Origin: UBA7236 sp035439505
GTDB lineage: Bacteria > Bacteroidota > Bacteroidia > Chitinophagales > BACL12
Direction of reading: 5' to 3'
DNA: 64,000 bases
Assembly: GCA_035439505.1 (NCBI GenBank)
Contig: DAORKJ010000010.1
Location: 4,895 to 68,894 of the forward strand
A program made the translations under genes and the position numbers. Of this stretch, positions 25,553 through 35,195 are shown piece by piece. Position 1 is the first letter of the stretch. Every line of letters begins with the position of its first letter. The notes under the pieces were generated by a model. The model saw only the letters and a program-made list of their open reading frames with translations. It did not search any database and was not told the DNA's origin.

Positions 25553-27064
25553 ATGAAAATGCAGGCTCAAAATAAAAGTATGTTACTGGTGTTCCTAATA
25601 GGAATACTCAATTTGACATCTGCGTTTTCCCAAACTTATACTCACCCTACAGCAGGAATTGATGGAACTTACGTTGGCGCTTGCATGGTAAATACATCTA
25701 CCGGTGATTATTATGATAATGGCGGTGCGGCATCGAATTATTCCAATAATATTGGGACAAGTTTTGCGGGCAGTAAAAATGGTATTTACAGGGTGTTTTG
25801 TCCAAGTATAGCTTACAATTGTGTTTCTGTAACTTTTAATACATTTGATACCGAACCACATGCAACTTGCAACCTGGATTTTTTAACCATTGGTAATGGT
25901 GCAACACAAAATTCCACTCTCCTTTCCATACCAGGTGTAACAATTGGTTCCGGTCGAATTTGCGGTTCACCAACAGTGCCATTTACTGCAACTAGTACTG
26001 ACGGTAGTGGCTGTTTATCTTTCCGTTTTTTTTCAAACAATTCTAATACGTATGCAGGTTGGTCTGCAACTATTAGCAATGTGGCATGTGCCGGCGGACC
26101 TACAGGTACAGATAATAGTGATTGCACCTATGCAACTCCAATTTGTTCAGACGTGGCCGTAGCAGCAAGTGATGTTGGGCCGGGTTTAGTTTCAGAATCA
26201 TGTTCAGGATGTACGGCAGGTGGTGAAAATTATTCCACATGGTACACATTTACGATGGCTACCGGAGGCAATATTGGTTTGACAATTGACCCTGTTACAA
26301 ATAGTGATGATTATGATTTCGCTTTATATGGACCAGGGGTTACATGTGGTGGTCTTGGCACACCAATACGATGCAGTTACGCTGCAACAACAGGTGATAC
26401 CGGTATGAAAACAACTGCCTTGGATGTATCAGAAACAGTTACAGGGAATGGTTGGGTGGCAACATTAGATGTACTTGCAGGAGAAACATATTATTTAATG
26501 GTAAATCACTGGTCACCACCAGTTACTGGATATACATTAGATTGGAATTTAAATCTTGGTGCAACGTTCGATTGTGCTTTATTGCCATTGACACTTACAT
26601 CATTTAATGCTGAATTAATAGAAAATAATAGTGTTGCCTTAGGATGGGAAACTTCAACTGAATTTAATAATGATTATTTTTTAGTTGAGCGTTCTAATGA
26701 TGGTATTAACTACACTTCAATTGGAACCGTAAAAGGCAAACAATACAGCGAGGAGCCAACTAATTACTATATGGTTGATTTCTTACCCTATTCAGGTACC
26801 AACTACTATCGTCTTTCTCAAGTTGATTTAAATGGCATAAGCAATATATTAAAAACCACATCTGTAAATGTAGATTTAAATACAGGATATGGAGTTATTG
26901 AAGTGTATGATATGTCGGGGCATTTAATTGTTAAAGAATTAATTTACCGCCATCAAATTGATTTACTTATGTCATCACTGCAATTAGTTCCGGGTATTTA
27001 TACCTATAATTATGTTCAGCAAAATGGGTACAGACAAACTGATAAACTCGCTATTACCCGTTAA
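25553..27064 (+). CDS. Secreted CUB-like protein with T9SS-like C-terminus
   Basis: A 503-residue exported protein. The signal peptide runs to about residue 26 (core MLLVFLIGILNLTSAFS). The first 160 residues have Cys pairs and strands like a CUB domain (YRVFCPSIAYNCVSVTFNTF, CLSFRFFSNNSNTYAGWSA). A second beta domain (about 180-330) resembles the bacterial pre-peptidase C-terminal type (NIGLTIDPVTNSDDYDFALY). A fibronectin-like segment (LTSFNAELIENNSVALGWE) follows, then a C-terminus (IEVYDMSGHLIVKE ... PGIYTYNY) that looks like a T9SS type A domain, although the usual YPNP strand is absent. No catalytic motif. A TTG at 25538 could also start the frame; ATG at 25553 is preferred. Confidence 0.7.
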   Translation: MKMQAQNKSMLLVFLIGILNLTSAFSQTYTHPTAGIDGTYVGACMVNTSTGDYYDNGGAASNYSNNIGTSFAGSKNGIYRVFCPSIAYNCVSVTFNTFDTEPHATCNLDFLTIGNGATQNSTLLSIPGVTIGSGRICGSPTVPFTATSTDGSGCLSFRFFSNNSNTYAGWSATISNVACAGGPTGTDNSDCTYATPICSDVAVAASDVGPGLVSESCSGCTAGGENYSTWYTFTMATGGNIGLTIDPVTNSDDYDFALYGPGVTCGGLGTPIRCSYAATTGDTGMKTTALDVSETVTGNGWVATLDVLAGETYYLMVNHWSPPVTGYTLDWNLNLGATFDCALLPLTLTSFNAELIENNSVALGWETSTEFNNDYFLVERSNDGINYTSIGTVKGKQYSEEPTNYYMVDFLPYSGTNYYRLSQVDLNGISNILKTTSVNVDLNTGYGVIEVYDMSGHLIVKELIYRHQIDLLMSSLQLVPGIYTYNYVQQNGYRQTDKLAITR

Positions 27065-27162
27065 TGATTTTCGTTTTCTTTTAAGTTCGGTTACCACTGA
27101 TTAATTGGTAGCATATTTCCATTAATAATATTTTGAGTTGCTAACCCAAATGGAAACCTATT

Positions 27163-27798
27163 TTATAGTTTAAATATTTCTCCTTCCCCAACGGCATAAA
27201 TGGTATCCGTTTTTTCCGGGCGAATACTTTTTGCTCCGGTAAAACGCCCAAATGCCGGCATTACCATAAAATTTTCTCCCAACCAAAAACAGGAAAGTCG
27301 CAGCGATTGTTTTGCAGCACCACTTAATCTTACTGCAGGATGTAGATGACCGAAAAAATTGATAACACCATTTGTAATTTCCGGTAATTGATCATGAGAC
27401 AATACAATGTTGTCAATTTGCAACATGTTTGGAATACAGTTAATTTTTGCAAAAACATACCATTCGGCAGGTAAAATATCGTGATTACCGATAATTAATG
27501 TCATGCTTATGGTTTGGTTTTTTCGCCAGTTGATGAACTCATTTAAACCATCGTTTTCTTCACTGTGGAACATATCACCTAGAAAAATAATTTCTTTAGG
27601 TTGGAATTGCTGAATTAAATTTTCGATTCGCAACAAATCATGTTGTAAAATACCATGTGGAACAGCGATACCATGTTTTCTGAAATGTGTTTCTTTGGCA
27701 AAATGTGCATCAGCAATTAAAAGCAATTGATATTTAGGCCAATACAAACATTTTTGTGGCGATAGCATAAATGTTTGCCCATAGTGTTGAATTTCCAT
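27163..27798 (-). CDS. pdeM: PdeM-type ligase-associated DNA damage response endonuclease
   Basis: A 211-residue calcineurin-like phosphoesterase of the PdeM family. All five metallophosphoesterase motifs are visible: ADAHFAKETHFRKHG, LGDMFHSE, GNHDILP, SHDQLP and FGHLHP. The ending FMVMPAFGRFTGA is typical of PdeM. Family members act with an Lhr-like helicase, a DNA ligase and an exonuclease. The gene begins 9 bases after the helicase stop, so they share a message; the ligase and exonuclease partners are not here. GTG at 27801 is an alternative start one codon upstream. Confidence 0.93.
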   Translation of the reverse strand: MEIQHYGQTFMLSPQKCLYWPKYQLLLIADAHFAKETHFRKHGIAVPHGILQHDLLRIENLIQQFQPKEIIFLGDMFHSEENDGLNEFINWRKNQTISMTLIIGNHDILPAEWYVFAKINCIPNMLQIDNIVLSHDQLPEITNGVINFFGHLHPAVRLSGAAKQSLRLSCFWLGENFMVMPAFGRFTGAKSIRPEKTDTIYAVGEGEIFKL

Positions 27799-27807
27799 CA
27801 CTCAAAG

Positions 27808-30255
27808 TTATTGATTATCCATTACCATTTTTTGAATACGGTCGCTTAATTTTTCTGAAGTGAGCTTGTCGCGAAGACTATCGACCACAATTGGAAATGC
27901 GAAAGGTGAAAATTTTTCCATTTGCTGAATTAATATTTCGCTGTTTTGAATGCGTAACAATGCTGACCGCAATCGGGCATTTTCCATCTGTCCATACAAA
28001 ATTTCACTATATGCCTGTTTCAATAATAAATTATCAGGTTCATACATACGCATTACATCAAAAATTAATTGCGAAGATGACTGCAGATGTCGTGCACGTT
28101 TTAATTCGCCCGGATATCCCTGAAATACCATTCCTGCAATAACGGCAATATCGCGGAATTTCCGCCTGGCCATTTCTGTGGCATTCACCGAATTAAATAA
28201 ATCGGTTTCCATGTTAGTGGTCTGCAATATATTTTTTATTAAAGTAGGATCAACACTTATGTGCTGATTACATAACAATTCAAATCCATAATCATTCATG
28301 GCTACTGAAATACTAACCGGCATTAATTTACTTATTCGGTAAGCTGCCAAACCTGACATTACTTCATGCACAACCCTACCTTCAAATGGATAAATAAAAA
28401 TATGATAACCTTCTTTACTTTCGGTAGTTTCTACAAGTAGTTGATTCAATTTTGGAATTACAGAACGCTGTTGTTGCAATTTTAACAATGGTTGCAACAT
28501 GTCAAATTCAATATTGTGCATGTTGTCATTGGCAGCTAAATCTAATTGCTTGCGCATTAATTCAGCCATATATCCCGATAATGGCATTCGACCACCTTGA
28601 TAAGATGCAGTGCCAGCTTTTTGTTCTTTGGTTTTGCGGACAAATGCTGTCATATCTTTCAACATTACAAATTCCAAACATAATCCTGCAAACCAAAACA
28701 CATCACCCGGTTTCAATGAAGCGATGTAATATTCTTCTATTGTTCCTAATGTTCCACCTTTCAAATAGGCAATGCGCACAACAGGGTCGCTCACAATAGT
28801 ACCAATCTGTAAACGATGTTTGGTCGCAGCTTTTTTATTCATTATCCGATAGCGTCCATCCACCTTACCTACTTTACAAAATTCATCATACGCCTGAAAA
28901 GTATTTCCCCCTTGTGCAATATTTTTAATCATCCAATTCCATTCTTCCGGAACAATCAGATTAAATACATGTGTTTGTTTTATTTCCTGATAAATTTCTT
29001 CTGCAACAAAACCTTCACCAATAGATAGTGTTACTAAGTATTGCATTAACACGTCGAAACACATTACTAATGGTTCCCTTTTTTCGACTTTATTAGATAC
29101 AACAGCTTCTTTAATCGCTGAAATTTCAACTAATTCTAATGCATGTGTCGGTATAAAATAAATTTTAGAAACAGCTCCCGGTTGATGTCCACTCCTACCC
29201 GCTCGTTGTGTAAATCTTGCAACCCCTTTGGGAGAACCAATCTGAATTACTGTGTCAACCGGACGAAAATCTACACCCAGGTCCAAACTGGAAGTACATA
29301 TAACTGCTTTCAAAGTACCCGCGTGTAAATTTTCTTCTACCCAATCGCGCACTTCACCGGATAAACTGCCATGGTGCATAGCCAATAATCCGGCTAAATT
29401 TTCATCGTAATTTAAAATATGGTGATACCAGATTTCTGCCATCGCTCTGGTATTGGTAAACACCAAAGTAGTTTGTGATGCACGGATAATGTTTACAATT
29501 TCAGGTAACAATTTTAATCCAATATGACCTGACCATGGTAATACTTCTATACTTGGAGGCAAAACGGTGTGAATTTCCATGTTTTTTTTGCCGGAAGACC
29601 GAATAACAATCGATTTTTCATTGGTGGCATCATTCCCTAATAACACTTCCATTGCTTCAACCAAATTGCCAATGGTGGCACTAATTCCCCAAATGCGCAA
29701 ATGATTATTTTGGTTTTTACGAATAGCTTTTAGCCGAGATAATGCTAATTCAACCTGCACACCTCTTTTACTACCTAACAATTCATGCCATTCATCAACC
29801 ACAACACAAGATAAATTGCCAAATAATTCGCTATAATTATTTCCGCATAATAACACATGCAAACTTTCCGGCGTTATAATTAAACAATCGGGCATGGATT
29901 TTTTTTGTGCCTGTTTTGTTTTTTGAGAAACATCACCAGTGCGTAGTTCAACTTTCCATCCATTATCTAATAAATCGCAGGCGTCTTGTAATGCGAAACA
30001 AATATCTTTAGCTAAAGCACGCAGTGGTGTAATCCATAATACTTTTAATCCGGGTTGTGATAGTAATTGTTTTGAGGACATAAAATCCGCAACAATGGGA
30101 ATCCACATGGCATAGGTTTTCCCACTTCCGGTTGGTGCATTTAAAATGCCGTTATACCCTTCGGCATAAGCCTGGGCTATTTCGTGCTGAAACGGATATT
30201 GATGCCATTTTTTAGCTGTGTACCAGGTTTGTATGATATCGGCATATTGAAACAC
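27808..30255 (-). CDS. Ligase-associated DEXH-box (Lhr-type) helicase
   Basis: An 815-residue superfamily 2 DNA helicase. Motif I is APTGSGKTYAMW (about 39-50), motif II is DEWH in CVVVDEWHELLG, and motif VI-like sequence is RFTQRAGRSGHQPG. The long C-terminal part is the winged-helix and Lhr-core region of the ligase-associated DEXH family. It would unwind damaged DNA for the PdeM nuclease encoded just downstream. The start is GTG at 30255: the only ATG close by is out of frame and no in-frame ATG occurs before motif I. A gene for a GH57 protein lies 35 bases upstream on the same strand. Confidence 0.95.
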   Translation of the reverse strand: MFQYADIIQTWYTAKKWHQYPFQHEIAQAYAEGYNGILNAPTGSGKTYAMWIPIVADFMSSKQLLSQPGLKVLWITPLRALAKDICFALQDACDLLDNGWKVELRTGDVSQKTKQAQKKSMPDCLIITPESLHVLLCGNNYSELFGNLSCVVVDEWHELLGSKRGVQVELALSRLKAIRKNQNNHLRIWGISATIGNLVEAMEVLLGNDATNEKSIVIRSSGKKNMEIHTVLPPSIEVLPWSGHIGLKLLPEIVNIIRASQTTLVFTNTRAMAEIWYHHILNYDENLAGLLAMHHGSLSGEVRDWVEENLHAGTLKAVICTSSLDLGVDFRPVDTVIQIGSPKGVARFTQRAGRSGHQPGAVSKIYFIPTHALELVEISAIKEAVVSNKVEKREPLVMCFDVLMQYLVTLSIGEGFVAEEIYQEIKQTHVFNLIVPEEWNWMIKNIAQGGNTFQAYDEFCKVGKVDGRYRIMNKKAATKHRLQIGTIVSDPVVRIAYLKGGTLGTIEEYYIASLKPGDVFWFAGLCLEFVMLKDMTAFVRKTKEQKAGTASYQGGRMPLSGYMAELMRKQLDLAANDNMHNIEFDMLQPLLKLQQQRSVIPKLNQLLVETTESKEGYHIFIYPFEGRVVHEVMSGLAAYRISKLMPVSISVAMNDYGFELLCNQHISVDPTLIKNILQTTNMETDLFNSVNATEMARRKFRDIAVIAGMVFQGYPGELKRARHLQSSSQLIFDVMRMYEPDNLLLKQAYSEILYGQMENARLRSALLRIQNSEILIQQMEKFSPFAFPIVVDSLRDKLTSEKLSDRIQKMVMDNQ

Positions 30256-30290
30256 ATCAACTATTTAATGGAGTAAATTTCAACAAAATT

Positions 30291-32711
30291 TCAGAATCGG
30301 ATATTGAGTTGTTCGCCAACAGCTTTAAATTTGAGCAACCACTTTTTATACTCCTGCTCGCCCAACGATTTCATGAACTTTTCATTACCAATAAAATCTT
30401 TACCAATCCGGTAATATTTATTCTGGATTTTCCAAAGTCTGAATTTTAATTTTAGTTCATTGAGTTTAATCAGCAAATGACTTAAATTATCGAGATGTTG
30501 CAAATCATCTACTTTATAAGCCAGTTGGTCAACCATATCAAATAAGCGAGAAGCGACAACAAAGCCTATATTTTCCGCATCGAGTTCTACTTTCCATTTA
30601 ATAGCTTCATCTACTAATTGGTCGAGCTTAACAGAATTCGGTTTGACTTCGCTGAACACTTTTTTAATGTCGGCATTAATAACTGCGGCTGTATTGCGCA
30701 ACAATAATTCAGGAATATGTTTTTTTTGTTGCTGCAACATATTTACCAGTGTAAATGTTTTTTCATAAACGGCACGGTAATTATCTTCAGCAATGGCAAT
30801 GTCTTTCGCTAAAATAGCGTTGAGTAATTGTTCTTTTGCATCACCGAATAAATTTTCGAACGAAAAAGTATTTTTTGGAAATGCGTTTCTAATCAACACA
30901 ATTACTTCATTTAAATTACTTTTTCTAAAAGCATCTCTCAATTTCAAAAATAATTCTTCTAATTGCTCGCTGTCCATGGTTTCATCGTAGCCACCAATAA
31001 CATGATGCTGACCAAGGTATAAGGCTGCGTATTGAAAATCTTGTTGTGCGTAAGTAAAAGTGGAATTAATAACCATATTACCAATTGTAAGTGTATGTTC
31101 ACCCGCCAACATTTTTTCAAAAAACTCGTTTTTGATGGTATAATTAAATACAGCGCACACTTCCGGCATGTCTTCAAACAGACTTAAAATGGCGTGGTGT
31201 ACACCAACTTTAGTTAGTGTGAGTCGTTGAGGGCGAATTTCAGTCTCGTATAATCCCGCAGCAGTAGTATATTTTGTAATATTACTAGGGGCAAGACTTA
31301 GCATTTGCAAAAATTCCTGATATAATTTAGAGGAAGACTCATGTTCGGCAATTTGAATTACGCGGTCGGCATATTGCAAAATTTGTTTTGTTTCGATGCG
31401 ACTTACTTCATCAAAAAACCATCCGCAACTGGTAAACATCAACATGGCATGACGTTGCATTTCCAAAAGTCGAATCATTTTAATTTTATGCGCTTCCTCA
31501 ATTTTTGTCGGGAAATGTTTTGCAAAAAATTGTTGAATAACCGATTCTGTTCTATTGTTTACAATATCAATATAATGATTGCGTAAATCCCATGGTGATG
31601 GTGTAAACGGCAACATTTCGTTTTCGAATACTACATCGGCTTTTTCTTTAAGCCAATTTAATGCATTGCGTAAAGGAGCTCTCCATTGTTGATGGAATCC
31701 GGGATTTCCGCCATCTGAACATCCGCAATTACTTCTCCAGCGTTCAACACCATGCACACAGCTCCAACTGCTGTTTTCATGAATTTGAATTTCAAATTGA
31801 GGTGGAAATTTGGCTAAAAACTCACCGTAATTAGTAAGCGTTACTGATTTATTTTTTTTCAGATAATCGATACAACTAGCCAATGCCATATCGCCGCGAT
31901 AGTGATGATGTCCATACGATTCACCATCGGTCGCGATGTGAATTAATTGTGGTTGTTCTGTATCTCGAGCAGCTGCAATTAATCTGTCGGCAAATAATTT
32001 ACCTGAATTGAGCAGTCCGTTAAATGCTACTTCGCGGGAAATTTGTCCGTTGTAAAAAAATAATGCAATGGTTCTTCCTGAAGGTAATTTATACGCATAA
32101 GGAATAGCCGTGTCTAATTGATTTTCATTGACAGTTTGCCATTGGTCATCATTCAATTTACGAAAAGCTTTCGCTTGACGTGGTGCAAGAATGGTGAAAA
32201 GAATATCATGTTGTGCAAGTAATTCCAGTGTTGCGGTATCAACTGCAGTTTCTGCCAGCCACATGCCTTCCGGTTTACGGTTAAACCGTTTTTCAAAATC
32301 AGCTATACCCCAAATAATTTGGGTATCACGGTCGCGGGGAGTAGCCAATGGCATAATGATATGATTATACACCTGTGCCAATGCATTGCCATGTCCGCCA
32401 TATCGCTGTCTGCTCTTCATATCGGCCATAATTACGGCTTCATATGCATCTTTATCGTACAATTCCATCCAACTGAGCAGCGTTGGACCGAAATTAAAAC
32501 TGATGTCCTGGTAATTATTAACGATGTCAATAATTTTATTTTCCTCATTCAAAATCCGGGAAGCTCCATTTGGGCCATAACATTCAGCAGCAATTCGGGC
32601 ATTCCAGTTATGGAAAGGGAATGCCGACTCCTGACGTTCAATCACTTCCAGCCAGGCATTTTCGCGAGGTGGCTGGTAGAAGTGACCATGTATACAGATA
32701 TAACTTTTCAC
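30291..32711 (-). CDS. DUF3536-containing GH57-family protein
   Basis: An 806-residue cytoplasmic protein. The N-terminal 340 residues are a GH57 glycoside hydrolase barrel: start ICIHGHFYQPPRE, the nucleophile Glu probably in GMWLAETAVD, and the acid Asp in HIATDGESYGHHH. The remainder is the helical DUF3536 region. GH57 enzymes act on alpha-glucans such as glycogen or maltodextrin; the substrate here is not known. The start codon is GTG at 32711, since the family motif begins five codons later. A -7-like box TATTTTTG (32716-32723) lies almost against it, so the message may be leaderless. Same strand as, and 35 bases before, the helicase gene. Bases 32724-32954 hold no visible gene. Confidence 0.9.
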   Translation of the reverse strand: MKSYICIHGHFYQPPRENAWLEVIERQESAFPFHNWNARIAAECYGPNGASRILNEENKIIDIVNNYQDISFNFGPTLLSWMELYDKDAYEAVIMADMKSRQRYGGHGNALAQVYNHIIMPLATPRDRDTQIIWGIADFEKRFNRKPEGMWLAETAVDTATLELLAQHDILFTILAPRQAKAFRKLNDDQWQTVNENQLDTAIPYAYKLPSGRTIALFFYNGQISREVAFNGLLNSGKLFADRLIAAARDTEQPQLIHIATDGESYGHHHYRGDMALASCIDYLKKNKSVTLTNYGEFLAKFPPQFEIQIHENSSWSCVHGVERWRSNCGCSDGGNPGFHQQWRAPLRNALNWLKEKADVVFENEMLPFTPSPWDLRNHYIDIVNNRTESVIQQFFAKHFPTKIEEAHKIKMIRLLEMQRHAMLMFTSCGWFFDEVSRIETKQILQYADRVIQIAEHESSSKLYQEFLQMLSLAPSNITKYTTAAGLYETEIRPQRLTLTKVGVHHAILSLFEDMPEVCAVFNYTIKNEFFEKMLAGEHTLTIGNMVINSTFTYAQQDFQYAALYLGQHHVIGGYDETMDSEQLEELFLKLRDAFRKSNLNEVIVLIRNAFPKNTFSFENLFGDAKEQLLNAILAKDIAIAEDNYRAVYEKTFTLVNMLQQQKKHIPELLLRNTAAVINADIKKVFSEVKPNSVKLDQLVDEAIKWKVELDAENIGFVVASRLFDMVDQLAYKVDDLQHLDNLSHLLIKLNELKLKFRLWKIQNKYYRIGKDFIGNEKFMKSLGEQEYKKWLLKFKAVGEQLNIRF

Positions 32712-32954
32712 AAGGCAAAAATAGAGATAAGTAGGAGAAAATTAGGGATGATTTATATCCTCTTATCAGCAAACCTTTCTTAACTACCAATTTTAGTAAA
32801 AATAAATGCTGCAATAATTGATTGAATGATCCTGCGACTTAGTTAAATTTAGGTTTAGATATACAGTTGGATGGTGAGCACACAGCGGCTAAACAACCAA
32901 ACTAAAGGACTAGCAAACAAACAACAAGTGGAAACGATTACTAGTTTATTATCC

Positions 32955-32990
32955 CAAAAAAAATCACCCTCCAAAATTGAAGAGTGATTT
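32955..32990 (-). terminator. Terminator of the DUF4394 gene
   Basis: Imperfect hairpin (AAATCACTCTTC / GGAGGGTGATTT) followed by eight T on the minus strand, 20 bases past the stop. Confidence 0.7.
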
Positions 32991-33010
32991 ATTATGGTAT
33001 GAAAACAAAC

Positions 33011-34975
33011 TTATAACTTCACAAAATTTTTCGAAATTGTTTTTCCTTCTGCATTTATTTTAATCACATATGCACCCGGAACAAGCGGACTTACATCTAA
33101 GGTTACTGATGCATTCGCACTAACTAATTGTGCTAAGCCAACACCTGTGTTATTGCCGAAAATATCAAACACTGCAATTTGTGCTAAACTAGCTTCTTTA
33201 GTATGAAATTTAACAGTCAATAAATCATGCACAGGATTTGGGAAAATATCCACTTGTAATTTACCTGCAGCGTTGATTATTCCACCTGCAATTTTTAATT
33301 CAGGATTTGTTGTTGCTGCAATATTTTTTACTGCAAGGCCATATCCAATTGCACCCATATCGGTAGTTGCACCTGTAGTTAAATCTAAGGCATATAAGCG
33401 GTCGAAAGTGGCAACACCGGTATTCGCTGTTAAATAGGCGATATTCATTCCATCTTTATATAAAATATCCATATCGGTTGTTGGGTCAGTCAAATTTTGC
33501 ATGATACCACTTGCTCCAATTGTAATTAAAGCACCATCGTTTGGTGGGTTTTGGTTACTTATTACATTTAACATCTGGTCGTAATCATAAAGTGAGGTTG
33601 TAAGCGTTCCTGCAAAACTATTGGTATACGCCACCGCACCAATCATTGGGTCTGCTCCGAAATTAATATCAGCAGCACCATAATTTAAATTGAGGTCTGT
33701 GAAAAATAAAGTACCATCTGTATTTAATCTGTAGTTCGCATTGTTTGCTCCAACTACCCTGATTTTATCTACAACGGGATTAAAATCCATTCCAATATTG
33801 TTTCCACCTAACATTAAAATAGTAGGTACGGCATTTACAACTGTTGCTGCACCTGTGCTAACATTAATAGTATACAATTGTGATTCGTTGGTTGCTGAAT
33901 TATATCCTAAAGCATATAAAGCGCCTGTTGCAGGACGGAAATCCATTCCTACAATCGCCTGATTTAACGTAATACCGGTTACAGGCACAGCCTTACGAAT
34001 AACGGAAGGGTTATTACTATCATATGATAATAAAAAATTATTGGTATTTAATGCATACATTAAATTACCCATTAATTCAGGATAACTTCTATCTATAAAA
34101 CAAGCAATATCATCAATGTATAAACCACCGCCTATATTGGTAGTAATTAATGTTCCAACACCGGTTGTTAAATCAACTGAAATTAAACGGTCCGCTTCAA
34201 GATTGGAATTAACGGTTAAGTATGTTTTGTTAGTTTGACTAACTGCATCATAAAAAATATCCATGTCTGCAGAAGAAAATGATTTACTTACTGCTCCACC
34301 TAAATTTCCAATGGTATTTAAAGTTCCATTGTTTGGCGGATCTTGTTTAGCCACCACTTTTAATAATGCATCAACATTATATAAAACAGTTGAAGTTGAA
34401 CCAACATAACTATTAGTATATGCACCAGTTGCGATATAAGGATTTGCTCCCGCATTCACATCAGCTACTGCATAATTTAAATTAATATCAGTAAATGCAA
34501 TGGCTCCGGTAATAGGATTTAATCGATAATTGTAATCGCGATTGCTGGTTACACGAATTCTATCCACTGTAGGATTAAAATCAAAATTTACATCTAATCT
34601 GTCTGCACCAACAGGTCCTAAAACCAAAGAAATAGGTGCAATATTTACCGGCGTTGCAATTGCAGTTGCTATATCAACTGTATAAATTTGGGCCATTTGA
34701 GTGTTACGGTCGTAGCCTAGCGCATATAACATACCGTTTAAAGGGCGAAAATCCATTCCTTCAATGGTTTGCCCCGGAGTAATACCGCTAATACTCCCGT
34801 AAAAATTTGCCGATTCCGGCATACCTGCATCAAAACTATACAAGCCTCCACCGCTTAATGCATAAATAGTTTGTGCTTCGGATTGTAAACTTAATCCAAC
34901 TGCAAGTGCCATTGAAAATAATTTCATTTTAGCTGTTGCAGACTGTTTTCCTTTGAGTAATTTTTTGAGTTGCAT
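33011..34975 (-). CDS. Duplicated DUF4394 T9SS surface protein
   Basis: A 654-residue exported protein with two tandem DUF4394 domains (about 36-300 and 303-560), each a beta-propeller-like unit. The repeat is plain to the eye: GMDFRPLNGMLYALGYDRNT against GMDFRPATGALYALGYNSAT, and FNPTVDRIRVTSNRDYNYRL against FNPVVDKIRVVGANNANYRL. The signal peptide lies at about 17-35 (MKLFSMALAVGLSLQSEA); either ATG at 34975 or at 34927 could start it. The end is a T9SS type A sorting domain (VDIFPNPVHDLLTV). Function unknown; possibly a surface binding propeller. Confidence 0.88.
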   Translation of the reverse strand: MQLKKLLKGKQSATAKMKLFSMALAVGLSLQSEAQTIYALSGGGLYSFDAGMPESANFYGSISGITPGQTIEGMDFRPLNGMLYALGYDRNTQMAQIYTVDIATAIATPVNIAPISLVLGPVGADRLDVNFDFNPTVDRIRVTSNRDYNYRLNPITGAIAFTDINLNYAVADVNAGANPYIATGAYTNSYVGSTSTVLYNVDALLKVVAKQDPPNNGTLNTIGNLGGAVSKSFSSADMDIFYDAVSQTNKTYLTVNSNLEADRLISVDLTTGVGTLITTNIGGGLYIDDIACFIDRSYPELMGNLMYALNTNNFLLSYDSNNPSVIRKAVPVTGITLNQAIVGMDFRPATGALYALGYNSATNESQLYTINVSTGAATVVNAVPTILMLGGNNIGMDFNPVVDKIRVVGANNANYRLNTDGTLFFTDLNLNYGAADINFGADPMIGAVAYTNSFAGTLTTSLYDYDQMLNVISNQNPPNDGALITIGASGIMQNLTDPTTDMDILYKDGMNIAYLTANTGVATFDRLYALDLTTGATTDMGAIGYGLAVKNIAATTNPELKIAGGIINAAGKLQVDIFPNPVHDLLTVKFHTKEASLAQIAVFDIFGNNTGVGLAQLVSANASVTLDVSPLVPGAYVIKINAEGKTISKNFVKL

Positions 34976-35018
34976 ACAATAACGTTTAATTGTTAAATAA
35001 ATATGTTTTACTTGTTAA

Positions 35019-35035
35019 GTGATGATAGTCATCAC
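35019..35035. promoter_or_regulatory. Short perfect dyad GTGATGA-tag-TCATCAC
   Basis: A 7-bp perfect palindrome with a 3-nt spacer in the 220-base region between the divergent DUF4394 gene and the next plus-strand gene, 44 bases before the DUF4394 start. It could be an operator, but repeats of this size also arise by chance in a 64-kb window. Nothing else stands out in 34976-35195. Confidence 0.2.
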
Positions 35036-35195
35036 AACTGCCTGCTATTTGTTTAAAACCATTATATGAGCGGATATACGCAATTGCTTCGTCTTTGGAT
35101 TTTTATCCTGGATTTTTTTTCAATCTTTCAGTGTAAACAGAACAGTATGGCATGAAACACCTGCAATTCCATCGAAATTTTAGTAGTTTTACGCG

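Noticed and set aside
28452..28799. 115-residue plus-strand frame within the helicase gene
   Set aside because: Shadow of a well-supported helicase gene; no start signal and no family-like composition.
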